Assembly: GCA_018398765.1 (NCBI GenBank)
Contig: JAHBMJ010002664.1
Coordinates: forward strand, 1-17,011
Reading direction: 5' to 3'
Source of the DNA: Chromera velia
Lineage: Eukaryota > Sar > Chromeraceae
DNA: 17,011 nt
Each line of letters starts with the position of its first letter. Within the stretch, counting starts at the first letter, position 1. The notes below the pieces were generated by a model, which had not been told where the DNA came from, searched no databases, and saw only the letters and a list, made by a program, of their open reading frames with translations. Positions 1 to 7,734 of the stretch are shown one piece after another. The position numbers and the translations under genes were made by a program.

Positions 1-180
1 ATTGATTGATTGGTTGATTGATTATAAACACATTGCCTAGCACATTGCTAGATTTGTACATATTTTTAAAAAATGATACTATTGAAGGCAAGTTTTAGGA
101 CAACTTGTATTTGCAGATACGTAAACTTGTAGCTTTTAAGTTAATTTTACTTTAATATATTAGCATAAACAATATGCACA
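1..180. other. AT-rich non-coding left edge
   Basis: The first 25 bases are a short ATTG-type simple repeat. The rest is AT-rich with no open frame that looks coding on either strand. No gene is seen here. Confidence 0.6.
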
Positions 181-567
181 TCATGTAATCGAATCTGCTG
201 TCAGCATACGAATCCGATTTCGAGCATAGCGACTTATGACTGCAGGGACCTCGCCACTTATTCCCTCCGTGCATGGATATGTCGATCCGCTGACCCTCCC
301 CGCTTGAACCCATGAGGTGCGGTGAGGGCACCTCGCCTGCCAATGATACTCCTCTCTACCGGCACGCTGGCAGAGTGGGCACGGGGTGGGCGGTGGGAGG
401 AGGCAGTTCGGACCCTTGCGATGACCCTCCTCTCCACAGTTTGCGCAGACAGCATGAGGTCTGCCCGGTGGAGCCGGCCCTACTTGGTGAGGATGGAGAG
501 CAGTGGGAATGCGTGGGAATACGCACAGTGACCTCCGTTGGAATTGGACGACAAGTAGCACACCCAT
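181..567 (-). pseudogene. Zinc-knuckle protein fragment, retroelement Gag-like
   Basis: The minus-strand frame encodes 128 aa with two Cys/His clusters in residues 41-80 (positions 328-447). The first, CANCGEEGHRKGPNC, is C-x2-C-x4-H-x5-C, one residue longer than the standard CCHC knuckle (x4 before the last Cys). The second is C-x2-C-x8-H-x4-C (CPLC...YHWQARC), separated by a Pro-rich linker. Tandem knuckles of this kind are typical of Gag nucleocapsid regions and of some RNA-binding proteins. No protease or reverse transcriptase follows downstream on the same strand, so this is probably a truncated remnant. The first 48 residues look unstructured and the true start is uncertain. A cellular zinc-knuckle protein is the alternative. 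Confidence 0.5.
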
Positions 568-670
568 GCATCGTTGGGTCGCGCACTCATGTGGTTAGTG
601 TAGCAAGTCTGGTGGAGCATATGACCACACGACAGACTGACTATACCTTCTTCTTTTGTGGGTCTTCACG
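448..670. other. Flank of the inverted-repeat region
   Basis: This lies between the zinc-knuckle cluster and the left inverted repeat. I see only shadow frames. The bases directly left of the repeat (661-670) do not match those directly right of the other repeat (6327-6336), apart from a weak shared TCTT. Confidence 0.4.
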
Positions 671-789
671 CACAACGCTCAAAAGTCCGCGGGCCAGGGC
701 CGATCTCGCGTCCAAAATTTGCCTGACGGGACCGGCGCGCTCAGGCGCGCCGACGCACGCCACCCCAGGTGGCGGACGCACTTTTTCAC
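671..789 (+). repeat. Left inverted repeat, 119 bp
   Basis: It begins CACAACGCTCAAAAGTCCGC and ends TGGCGGACGCACTTTTTCAC. The middle is diverged from the right copy but keeps a TTTGCCTG block. It can form two hairpins: 733-752 (8-bp stem CGGCGCGC, TCAG loop) and 758-774 (7-bp stem CGCCACC, CCA loop). Confidence 0.8.
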
Positions 790-1050
790 TGTTGTGCACC
801 CAACCCATGGTGTTGCTTATGCCTTCCTTCATACATGACACGCAAGCAGCGGTTGTCAGACAATCTTGAGCTACAGTCTTGGTCTTCATAGTGCCTCTGT
901 TCTTCTGGTCTCGAATCTGCTGCCCCTGAGACGCTCAATCGGGGTCAAAACTTTTTTTTGTCTCCTTTCTCCAAAACTGCACAAATCCTGTCTCCTGTTG
1001 CTTGACTGTGCCTGGGTTGCTGGTCTGTTTGGTGGTGCGTTGTCGAGCCG
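790..1050 (+). other. Presumed promoter / 5' leader of gene 1
   Basis: This is the stretch between the left repeat and the first usable ATG of gene 1 at 1051. It is T-rich with pyrimidine tracts (for example 951-971). I see no coding frame and no recognisable core promoter motif. An undetected 5' exon is possible. Confidence 0.35.
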
Positions 1051-3754
1051 ATGTCGGCATCTGGAGGTTCCTCGTCCCGTTCTGGCTCTTCGGGGGGCGA
1101 AAAGAAATCTTGAGAGCGTCCAGCCTGGTACGCAGAATGGGACAGGCAACGGAAGAAGAGGGAACGTGCAGAGAAAAAACTGAGGGATCAGGAGAAAGAT
1201 GTCAGTTGCGCCGAAGTGGCATGTCTGTGTGCGTATTATCTGTGCACTGTCTGTTTACATTCATTCCAATCCATAAACTTGTGTGTGCAGGAGGAGTTGA
1301 GAGAGAAACAAGTGGCGTTCAAAAGGCGAGGGCCGGGACATCCACCAGAGGGTACTGTTCTTCCGGCACCGCCAGCAGGGGCCGTGAAGATGTCTAAAGA
1401 CCAGTTGAAGAAGTACAGAAAGAAAAGGGAGAGGGAAGACGTGGATGCAGCGCAGTCGAGGGCAGAAGGGGTGGCGGGGGATGCATTTTCGGAGCGATCG
1501 GGGACGACGGACTCGTCGGACGAGAGGCTGGCAGGCCTGCTGGACGTGCGCCCCCCCCGAAGAAGAAGGGGTGCGGGATCTGGGCCCTCCCCATCTTCTG
1601 GGGGCTCTGAAGTTTCTTCTGTCGCCTCTTCTTCGTCTTCGTTCTTGTTGGGGTCCTCTTCGGCGTCCTCACAGCCTTCATCGAGAGCTTCCTCTCTTGA
1701 GTCAGTCAACCGTCTCCCGCCCTTTGTCCGTTCGAAGCCTTCCCTTTCCACCCAACCCCCCCTCTTCTCATTGTAATCCTTCCCCCCCCCCCTATTGCGT
1801 GCAGGCCCGTGCCCCGGCAACCAGGACATCCTTCGGACGGCCTTTCCTCTGCCACCAACCCCCTCTCAAGGTCGGCCCCCCTCCCTCTCTTTTTTCTGCT
1901 CCTGCCTCTGTCTGTGCTTGTGTGCCTTCCTTTGTATGAAACCCCAAGCGGGTTCTAGGGTGGTACAAAAACCTTCCATCCTCTCCGCGAAGCGCTGCTG
2001 GTTTTTCCTGGGGTGTCTATAAATGTGTTCTGTCCTTGTTATTTTCTTGCAGGCGCGATGCGGAGAGTGATGTGTTTGTTTGGAACCCACCCACCCCCTG
2101 AAGAGTTTCTGCGTCGTCTGAGGCCCCCCTCGGACAAATCTTCTTCGCAATCCTCTGCGTCGACCTTCAAAGACCCTGCCTGTGCGCCGTCGGAAGCAGG
2201 TGGTGATGAAGACATGGGGGTGGGGGGTTAGGGTCCTAGTGAGGGTCAAGGGTGTCTCGTCAGAACAGACACGGCCATTCATTTCACTGGAAATCCTGTG
2301 TTGAGGCCCATGACTGTCTCTGTGTCCGTGCAGACAGACAGAGAGACAGTGTGAGTGCGTTTACAGAGGCAGTTGAGAAGAAACAAAAGGAGTTGGAGGC
2401 ATCTTTCAATTCATGGGCAAAAGAAGAGTGGAAGTTGAGAGAGGCGAGACTGATGACTGCTCAGAAGTCCCTTCTGTTTGCTAGTTACAGGAAGATGAAC
2501 GCTTCTCTTCACTCTGAACCGTCTGCTTCTTCTTCCTCCGCTGCCTCTTCTTCTTCTTCTTCTTCCTCTTCAGCCCCTGCTTCTTCCGCTGCCGCCTCTT
2601 CTTCTTCGTTGAGGGGAGGCAAAGCAGTGAGTCGCGAGATAGAGCCTGCAGTAAAGAAAGCGCTCGAAGAAAAAGCAAAAGAATGGGCACGCAAGCAAGT
2701 CTGTCGAGAGAAAGCCATAGAATTAGTTTCAAAGTCGAGCGAATCCAAAAATGGGGGAGGAGTGAAGCACTACAGTCTTCTCCGTGCAATCCCCTACAGA
2801 CTTTGCGTGCAGGAGTGGGGACACTTGAAGTCGAACCAAATGAAAACGATTCTTTCACTTTTCAGAGATGAAGCAGTACTGGAAGGGAAGTCTGAATGGA
2901 TTTATAGAGCGGATGCTTTTCTTTTGGGAGAGCTGAAAGTCATCATTCGATGGGGTGACTTGAATGAGACTGTGAAGGGAATTGTGCATTGGGAATTCTC
3001 GGCGATCAGAGAGCGAATGGACGATCTGATTCTGTTCTATGGCACCCCTGCCCAAAGCAGGGCGGGTCTTGTTTTGCGATGTTTTGCCCGCTACTGGGAG
3101 CTGGCAGGAGTGAAGAAAAAGAACGAGTGGGATCCAGAATCATACAATGAGAATGTCAATCTGTGCTGCAAATTGTTAATAGAAGCCGAAGGGAGTAAAG
3201 TGGGGCGGTATTTCAAGGAAAGCTTTCATCAGTCACAATGTCACTTGCAACAACTCTTTGACATTGCCGAAGACGACTTTGAAATGCCCTCCAACTTATT
3301 TGAGAATGAAGCTCTCGAACACAAGAATAAGATGGACAAATACGATTACTTGCAGAGTGCAAAGGGGGGGGGGGTACAACAAGAAGACACATCCTTCATT
3401 CAGGGGCATGTAGATAGACGCAACCTTGCGCAGCTCATGTCGGCCCTCAAAATTGATGATCAGGGAGGGCACGATGAAGAATTGAAGAAACGTGAGAAGT
3501 TGGCTGAAAAAAAGAAAAACAAAAAAGATTCTGCAAAGGAAGAATTCCGAAAAGATTTGCTCTCTGTCCGTTTATTGAGAGGTCCTGCTGCAACGCTGAC
3601 AGCAGAAAAAGAAAAAGAAATTGAAGAAGTCGTCGCAAGTGTTGAGAAAAAAAGGAAAATTCAGGATGTGCAGGCCGCGCTGCAATATTTCAAAGAAGTC
3701 CATTTGAGCTCGTTTGCGCATGAACCGGTCGACGGTGACACCTCTATGGCTTGA
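1051..3754 (+). CDS. Gene 1: unrecognised Lys/Ser-rich helical protein, multi-exon
   Basis: I do not recognise the family. Exons deduced from phase: 1051-1200, 1291-1700, 1805-1870, 2053-2199 and 2334-3754, with introns of 90, 104, 182 and 134 nt. Donors are GTCAGT, GTCAGT, GTCGGC and GTGGTG, and all acceptors are CAG. Joined phases agree, except for one +1 shift inside exon 2053-2199 at CCC-TGA (2096-2101). An in-frame TGA at 1111-1113 also interrupts the first exon, unless a small intron (for example 1067-1135) removes it. The product has a basic coiled segment (WDRQRKKRERAEKK), a basic patch (KKYRKKRERE), a Ser-rich tract with an Arg-rich block, a second poly-Ser run (codons at 2523-2613), then ~380 aa of mostly helical, Trp-containing sequence and a Lys/Glu-rich coiled C-terminus ending at a TGA. 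The largest exon alone gives ~474 uninterrupted aa. No transposase, nuclease or polymerase motif is visible. Two AATAAA signals follow the stop. Confidence 0.7.
2096..2101 (+). other. CCC-TGA frame-change site in gene 1
   Basis: The incoming spliced frame reads ...SDVFVWNPPTP then TGA. The outgoing frame, which splices in phase to the last exon, reads EEFLRRLRPPSDKSSSQS. The two join by skipping one base right after CCC. It is either a one-base indel in a C run or a +1 programmed frameshift. The rest of the exon favours coding in both frames on their own sides. Confidence 0.55.
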
Positions 3755-4052
3755 TCGATCCTCTGGAGAACATCTATGCATAGCGTGGTGCATATAGCTG
3801 GTACTAGCGTGCTAGTGAAGTGATAGAGATGAACCAATGAAGTACGTGAGAGTTGATCGATCAGGTTACTGGAGTGCACAAAGATGTCTGTAAATCTAGC
3901 TGCATATGCTAGTTAGTTCATTTGATTATTATTAATATTAAAAAATAAATTAATTGATTAATTTAAATCTAGTGTTTATTAACCCGGTGTCAATAAAATT
4001 CGCATTTAAATTACTAGTGAACATCTATGAGTCGGCACACTATTAAAATAGT

Positions 4053-4072
4053 AAAAATAGTTAACTATTTTT
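4053..4072. terminator. 20-bp perfect palindrome, possible 3'-end element
   Basis: AAAAATAGTTAACTATTTTT reads the same on both strands. It is followed by a second small inverted repeat (AACTAT-TTC-ATAGTT, 4086-4100). Its place between convergent genes suggests a role in ending transcription on both strands. That role is inferred from position only. Confidence 0.35.
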
Positions 4073-4216
4073 GCTATGTTTGAGAAACTATTTCATAGTT
4101 GTGACATACACTTCCAAGTTTGAGTCAAGTTGCATTGCAGTGTGTCAGGACCGTTAGGTGATGTACCTGTTGATCGAAAAGCGCCAATCGACCGGGGGGG
4201 CGGGACGATTCCCCCT

Positions 4217-4251
4217 GGGGCGGTGGCCCCGCGGGGACGACCCACCGCCCC
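4217..4251. other. GC-rich hairpin near the gene 2 3' end
   Basis: Perfect 10-bp arms (GGGGCGGTGG and CCACCGCCCC) enclose a 15-nt loop that itself contains the palindrome CCCCGCGGGG (4227-4236). It lies ~75 bp beyond the gene 2 stop and would be in its 3' UTR. Confidence 0.5.
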
Positions 4252-4326
4252 TAGCCCAAGGCGAACGCACGCACAGGGAGACGGCACGGACGAACGAACA
4301 CAGCAGATGGCAGACTGGCAGTGCAC

Positions 4327-6139
4327 TCACTCAAACACCGTCACAAAACTCTGCAATCTCTCCATCTCCGCAGCTGTGAGGTGCTTGTTTGCCATCAACC
4401 GTTCCTTTAGAAGGGCGACATCGCGGGGGAGATCCTCGTGGAGGCCCTCTCCGCTCTCTTCCTCCTCCCCCTCCTCCGCCTCCTCTTGAACCACCTCTGC
4501 TCTGTCTTGTTCTCTGTCTGCTTCTTTCTGTCGTCTCTCTCTCTCTCTCACCCTTTCCCTGAGGCGGGCCATCGCCTCCCCCTCGACACGTGGTTGGGAT
4601 TGGGGTCTGGCGGCTGCGGCGGCTGCAGGACTTGTCTCTCGCTTTCTCTTAAATTTTTTTACCACTTCGAGCTGTCCCTGCACGTAGTCCTTTCCCTGGG
4701 CTCCTAGGGTCACTCTGTGAAACAGAGTGTCCCCCTCTTCCGTCTGGTTTCCCCCCCCCAGAACCATTTTTTCTCCCTCTCCTCCCTTTCTCTTCCTCCC
4801 CATCGGAAGAGAGACCTCAGGAATGGATCTGAGTCTGCCTCCCTGCATGGTGAGATGCTCTCATGCCCCACCCTCCCCGGTTCTCTCGGAACAAAAAAAG
4901 AGAACGCGCAGTCCGCACATGTCTGAATCGAGCCAGACAGCACGCAGCACAGCAAAATCGACACTGATTTCCCTCCCTCCCACACTCTGCAAGATAAGAG
5001 GGGCCCGATGCTCCTCTTCCTTCCATCTGGTCGCAGCCGACACCCCGACCAGGCGCTTGGCCACCAGGGTGGTCATAGTGGGAAGGAAGAGCTCCCACGT
5101 TGCGCTTCCTCTGGCCTCCCTCTCGCTCTCCGGCCTCAAAGGGAAGAAGTTCCCCCCCCCTTGCCCCACCCGGAAAAGCAAAGTCCCTGCCTGGAACAGA
5201 ATAAAGACCCCTGCCCGACGCAGGTGATCGAAGAAGGCGTCCATGGGCACCAAAACTGCAAGAAGCGGGACGTCAGTGAGTGAATGAAAAGAGCAAAAAA
5301 AATCAATGGAATGGAAGACGGTCAGCAGGGCAAGCAAACCGAGTGCACGGTGGGGTGTGTGATCCAATAAATCCAGTTCATACTGTGTGATTGATTTGCT
5401 GTGTGTCCCATGCAGTCTGCTCTGGGGCTTTGGTAACCCGGGGTGCTACCGGGGGACGTATGATGTCAAAAAGCCAAACAGCCAAAACCAAGTAGCGGCC
5501 GGCTCAACGGATGCCGCTCCATGACTGCATAAAGTAAGTGGACTTACATTGCATGGCTGCACAGCTCCCTTGGGCCACTACGAGATGTCCATTCGCCACC
5601 TTGGAGACAAAGCTTGCGAGAGAGACGGTGCAACGGACGGGGTGGGGGGAACTGTGTCCCGTCAAGACGGCCAGACACGCCGCCAGAAACGTGTCCAGGC
5701 TCGCTGTTCGCGCGTAAAGCCTCCCCGCCGAGAAGATGTCAACAGTCTTCGTGAGCAGGTCGATCTGCTGCGACGCCAACCGCTCAATCTCCTTCCTCTT
5801 TCTCTGGAGCTCCAAGGAAGTGACCTCTTTCTTCTTCCGGTCGGTCGCTCTTTTTTGGGCTGCCTGCCCAACACATTGCAGGAGAGAAAAAGACATCCTC
5901 AGGAGAGAGAAGCGCCAGCAGCCGACCTGGACTGATTGACTGATTGACTGCTTGACTGATTGACTGCTTGACTGATTGACTGATTGACTGATCGACTGAT
6001 ACTGACTGAGTGATACTGACTGACTGGCGAGACGCTCAAAGAATTTAAAAATACTCTTCTGCTGCTGGGCAGCCGTGTGGTGCAGGTCAGCTGTCAGGGG
6101 CTTCTGCAACTTAAGAGAGCGTGCTTTTGGATTGCTCAT
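4327..6139 (-). CDS. Gene 2: unrecognised protein with N-terminal PIP-box motif
   Basis: I do not recognise the family. ATG at 6139. Frame is open to the GTAAGT donor at 5547 (exon 6139-5548), the intron is 5547-5256 (292 nt, acceptor TTCTTGCAG), and the next exon is 5255-4327, joined in phase. A further intron at about 6024-5866 (donor GTCAGT) would remove the SQSV repeat, but the frame stays open without it. Residues 27-34 (QKSIFKFF, 6061-6038) match the PCNA-binding consensus Q-x-x-I/L/M-x-x-F/Y-F/Y. Then come a basic helical stretch (DRKKKEV...RKRKEIERL), a hydrophobic region (MDAFFDHLRRAGVFILF), a Lys/Arg patch (KKFKRKRE), an Arg/Glu coiled coil, an acidic run, and a last helix ending FVTVFE with a TGA stop. 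One in-frame TGA at 4863-4861 splits the last exon, with coding-like sequence on both sides. Only speculative splicing removes it. No catalytic motif is visible. Confidence 0.62.
5931..6025. repeat. TGAC/TGAT tetranucleotide tandem repeat
   Basis: About 95 bp of 4-base units (TGAC, TGAT, TGCT) run through the gene 2 frame. On the minus strand they read as Ser-Gln-Ser-Val repeats without a stop. A GTCAGT at 6024 could be a donor, making the repeat intronic instead. Confidence 0.75.
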
Positions 6140-6208
6140 ACTCGATACGTCTGCTAGTAAGGCGATCTAAACCAACAGCAACAAACAAGGGTGAGCAGTA
6201 TACGTGAA

Positions 6209-6326
6209 GTGAAAAAGTGCGTCCGCCAATCGGCGGACGTCAAAATAATTTCTGTGCGCGCGTCGGCCCGCCAGGCAAATTCTGGATTTTAGCGCGACCC
6301 TGGCCCGCGGACTTTTGAGCGTTGTG
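6209..6326 (-). repeat. Right inverted repeat, 118 bp
   Basis: Read on the minus strand, it starts with the same 29 bases as the left repeat and ends with the same 20 bases. The core has diverged, including a change from the left GC-rich hairpin to an AT-richer stretch. It has a perfect 8-bp-stem hairpin at 6220-6239 (CGTCCGCC, AATC loop), in the position of the left 758-774 hairpin but with a different stem sequence. Confidence 0.8.
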
Positions 6327-6638
6327 TCTTTCTTTTTTTTTGCCAAATTTACCTCGCAGTGAGGGAAGCGATTCACGTCATCTGCCCCCTCAGGTGGATT
6401 TGTCCTTCTCCATCTCCTCCCCAGATTGAGTCATTCCATGAATCAAGCACCTTTTGTCCGTGATCAGAACACGAAAGACAATTTCGGCTCTCATTAAATC
6501 TCTCTCTGCCTCCACCCACCCGAATGAGTCTTTCTTCATTCTTTTTCTTCTTTCAATTGTCTGGCAAAATGATCACTTCCACCGTCCACCGTCTTTTCTC
6601 CCTCAGAATCATCGTTTTTTGCCTGTCCTTTCACGTTT
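6327..6638. other. Right flank of the inverted-repeat region, no clear gene
   Basis: Begins with a T-run next to the right repeat. A minus-strand frame around 6385-6500 (reading FRVLITDKRCLIHGM, ending in TGA) could be a short exon, but I see no firm splice signals. Otherwise nothing is identified. Confidence 0.3.
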
Positions 6639-6866
6639 TCATAGAAAAAGAGAAGGAACACGCACTTCCTCATCCAGGACACGCAGGTCCACAGAGACTA
6701 CATCCGTATGGGAACTTGTGTGACTAGCAGCACTTTCATCGTCGCCATTCATTTCGTTAAGTCTGGCTGCTACACCACCCACCGCCCCGGCAACGTGATA
6801 GGTGGGGCCCGAAATCACAAGAATATCTCCGTTTCCCCTGTCACTTCCATTACGAGCCGCACTCAT
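6639..6866 (-). CDS. Possible 5' exon related to the 8.5-kb MYND pseudogene
   Basis: The minus-strand frame opens with ATG at 6866 and gives 75 aa. Near its start, GDILVISGPTYHVAGAVGG aligns with DVLILVGSTYQVSGALGS upstream of the MYND finger at 8.6 kb. About 10 of 22 residues are identical and most other changes are conservative. That pattern supports both being coding copies of one N-terminal exon. No MYND cluster follows here. The remaining residues are acidic/Ser-rich and may run into an intron, so the true exon end is unknown. Confidence 0.4.
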   Translation of the reverse strand: MSAARNGSDRGNGDILVISGPTYHVAGAVGGVAARLNEMNGDDESAASHTSSHTDVVSVDLRVLDEEVRVPSLFL

Positions 6867-6945
6867 TGTTCTGACGTACTCTGTTCTGCATTCTGTAGTC
6901 CCTCTCTATCACAACGAGACGGCCCTTCCAGCAAACACTCCCAAC

Positions 6946-7149
6946 ATGCCCAACACGAATGATCATGATGATGACGGTGATTTAGAGGTGTACTGGAATA
7001 ATCTGGAACACTGTCGCTGTTCTGTCTCTAAGTACACATTGCAAGATAGGACGTGGAACCAGCAGCCGCCGCCTCTTGTCTCTGGTTCCTCTCCGACATC
7101 GCACACACACCATGAACAGAACAAGCATCGCGACAGCTGGACCTGCTGA
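6946..7149 (+). CDS. Possible small plus-strand ORF
   Basis: From ATG 6946 the frame encodes 67 aa with an acidic start (NDHDDDGDLEVYWNNLEH) and a Ser/His-rich end, stopping at TGA 7147. The composition looks protein-like, but there are no motifs, homologues or splice signals to support it. It could be chance. Confidence 0.22.
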   Translation: MPNTNDHDDDGDLEVYWNNLEHCRCSVSKYTLQDRTWNQQPPPLVSGSSPTSHTHHEQNKHRDSWTC

Positions 7150-7211
7150 TGGACCCATATATAGGCACCGGATGCTCTACTGACTGTCTCATCCGGTAGC
7201 TCGTTCTGCAG

Positions 7212-7604
7212 TCACATCTCTAGCTCACATAGTGTGTGCAGGCTGGCAAGGCCCCACGAAAGGAAAGTTGTAAGAAGGGAAATCCGGCCTCCTGCCAGAG
7301 CACTCTCCATGCACCACTCACACTCTCCAAATCCTGCCAGACCTCCAGGTCCATCAAGTGATATACGGCTGCCGAAGTGAAGCATCCTCTGTCTGTTTCC
7401 GTCACTGCCGTCGATCGCTCGTGTCCCGCGTACATGCAACGCTGCGCCGACTCCAGAACAGTCTACTGCACAAGATATCAAAGAGCAGCAAGACGGAAAC
7501 GAAGTGATATCACCACGCCAAGTTGCACCAGACAGTGCGATGTGACCGTCGCCACAGGACTCGGCAATCAAGAAAATCCGACGGCGAGATGGGCCTGCGA
7601 ACAC
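7212..7604 (-). pseudogene. Exon fragment of the GDGH family
   Basis: A good acceptor (TTGTGTTCGCAG) precedes RRRIFLIAESCGDGH, then IALSGATWR. The same string pattern, RIFL-x2-E-x2-GDGH-x-A-x2-GA-x-WR, occurs at ~13.25-13.3 kb in the 12.2-13.4 kb gene. After WR the frame loses similarity to that copy, and GTGATATC may be a donor there. The open frame runs on to 7212 but its later part may be intronic. The domain is unknown to me; a distant RCC1-type blade is possible but not shown. Confidence 0.42.
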
Positions 7605-7734
7605 AAGGAAAAGAACAGAGTGATATAGACCTTTTCAAATGACAAGAATGAATTCTGTTAAACCCGACGTCAGATTCCACACAGACAGCCGAGTCAAAAT
7701 GATTCTTTTGATGCACATGAACTCGACACTTGTG

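Larger units (their letters stand above)
3755..4326. other. Intergenic region between two convergent 3' ends
   Basis: This 572-bp stretch separates the stop codons of genes 1 and 2. It is AT-rich at 3900-4090, with AATAAA on the plus strand at 3944-3949 and 3992-3997 (gene 1) and on the minus strand at 3975-3980. It turns GC-rich at 4190-4260. No coding frame is convincing. Confidence 0.6.
671..6326. mobile_element. Candidate 5.66-kb terminal-inverted-repeat element with two convergent genes
   Basis: Seen: near-equal-length repeats (119 and 118 bp) in opposite orientation sit exactly at the two ends, with the same outermost 29 bases and the same innermost 20 bases. Inside are just two multi-exon genes pointing at each other. 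Gene 2 starts only ~70 bp inside the right repeat. This is the architecture of an autonomous DNA transposon or similar TIR element. Against this: I see no clear target-site duplication, no DDE/DDD triad, no reverse transcriptase and no tyrosine recombinase in either product. The repeats could instead be two independent copies of a short dispersed element that happen to flank host genes. The stop and frameshift lesions in the genes would fit a decaying element copy. Confidence 0.42.

Noticed and set aside
312-869. 185-aa plus-strand ORF
   Set aside because: It overlaps the zinc-knuckle frame and runs through the left inverted repeat. Composition is random-looking, so it is a shadow.
2481-2858. 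Minus-strand Glu/Lys-rich ORFs opposite gene 1
   Set aside because: Antisense of poly-Ser codons; an artefact of the TCT repeat.
5128-5255. TBC-like segment (DAFFDHLRRAG...LLF) in gene 2
   Set aside because: Only loose hydrophobic resemblance; no catalytic Arg or Gln finger motifs.
1051-6139. TGA read as Trp throughout this genome
   Set aside because: Gene 1, gene 2 and the 12.2-kb gene all end at TGA with no coding-like sequence after it, so TGA works as a stop.
661-6336. Target-site duplication flanking the inverted repeats
   Set aside because: Flanks TTCACG and TCTTTC do not match; only a weak TCTT is shared at unequal distance.
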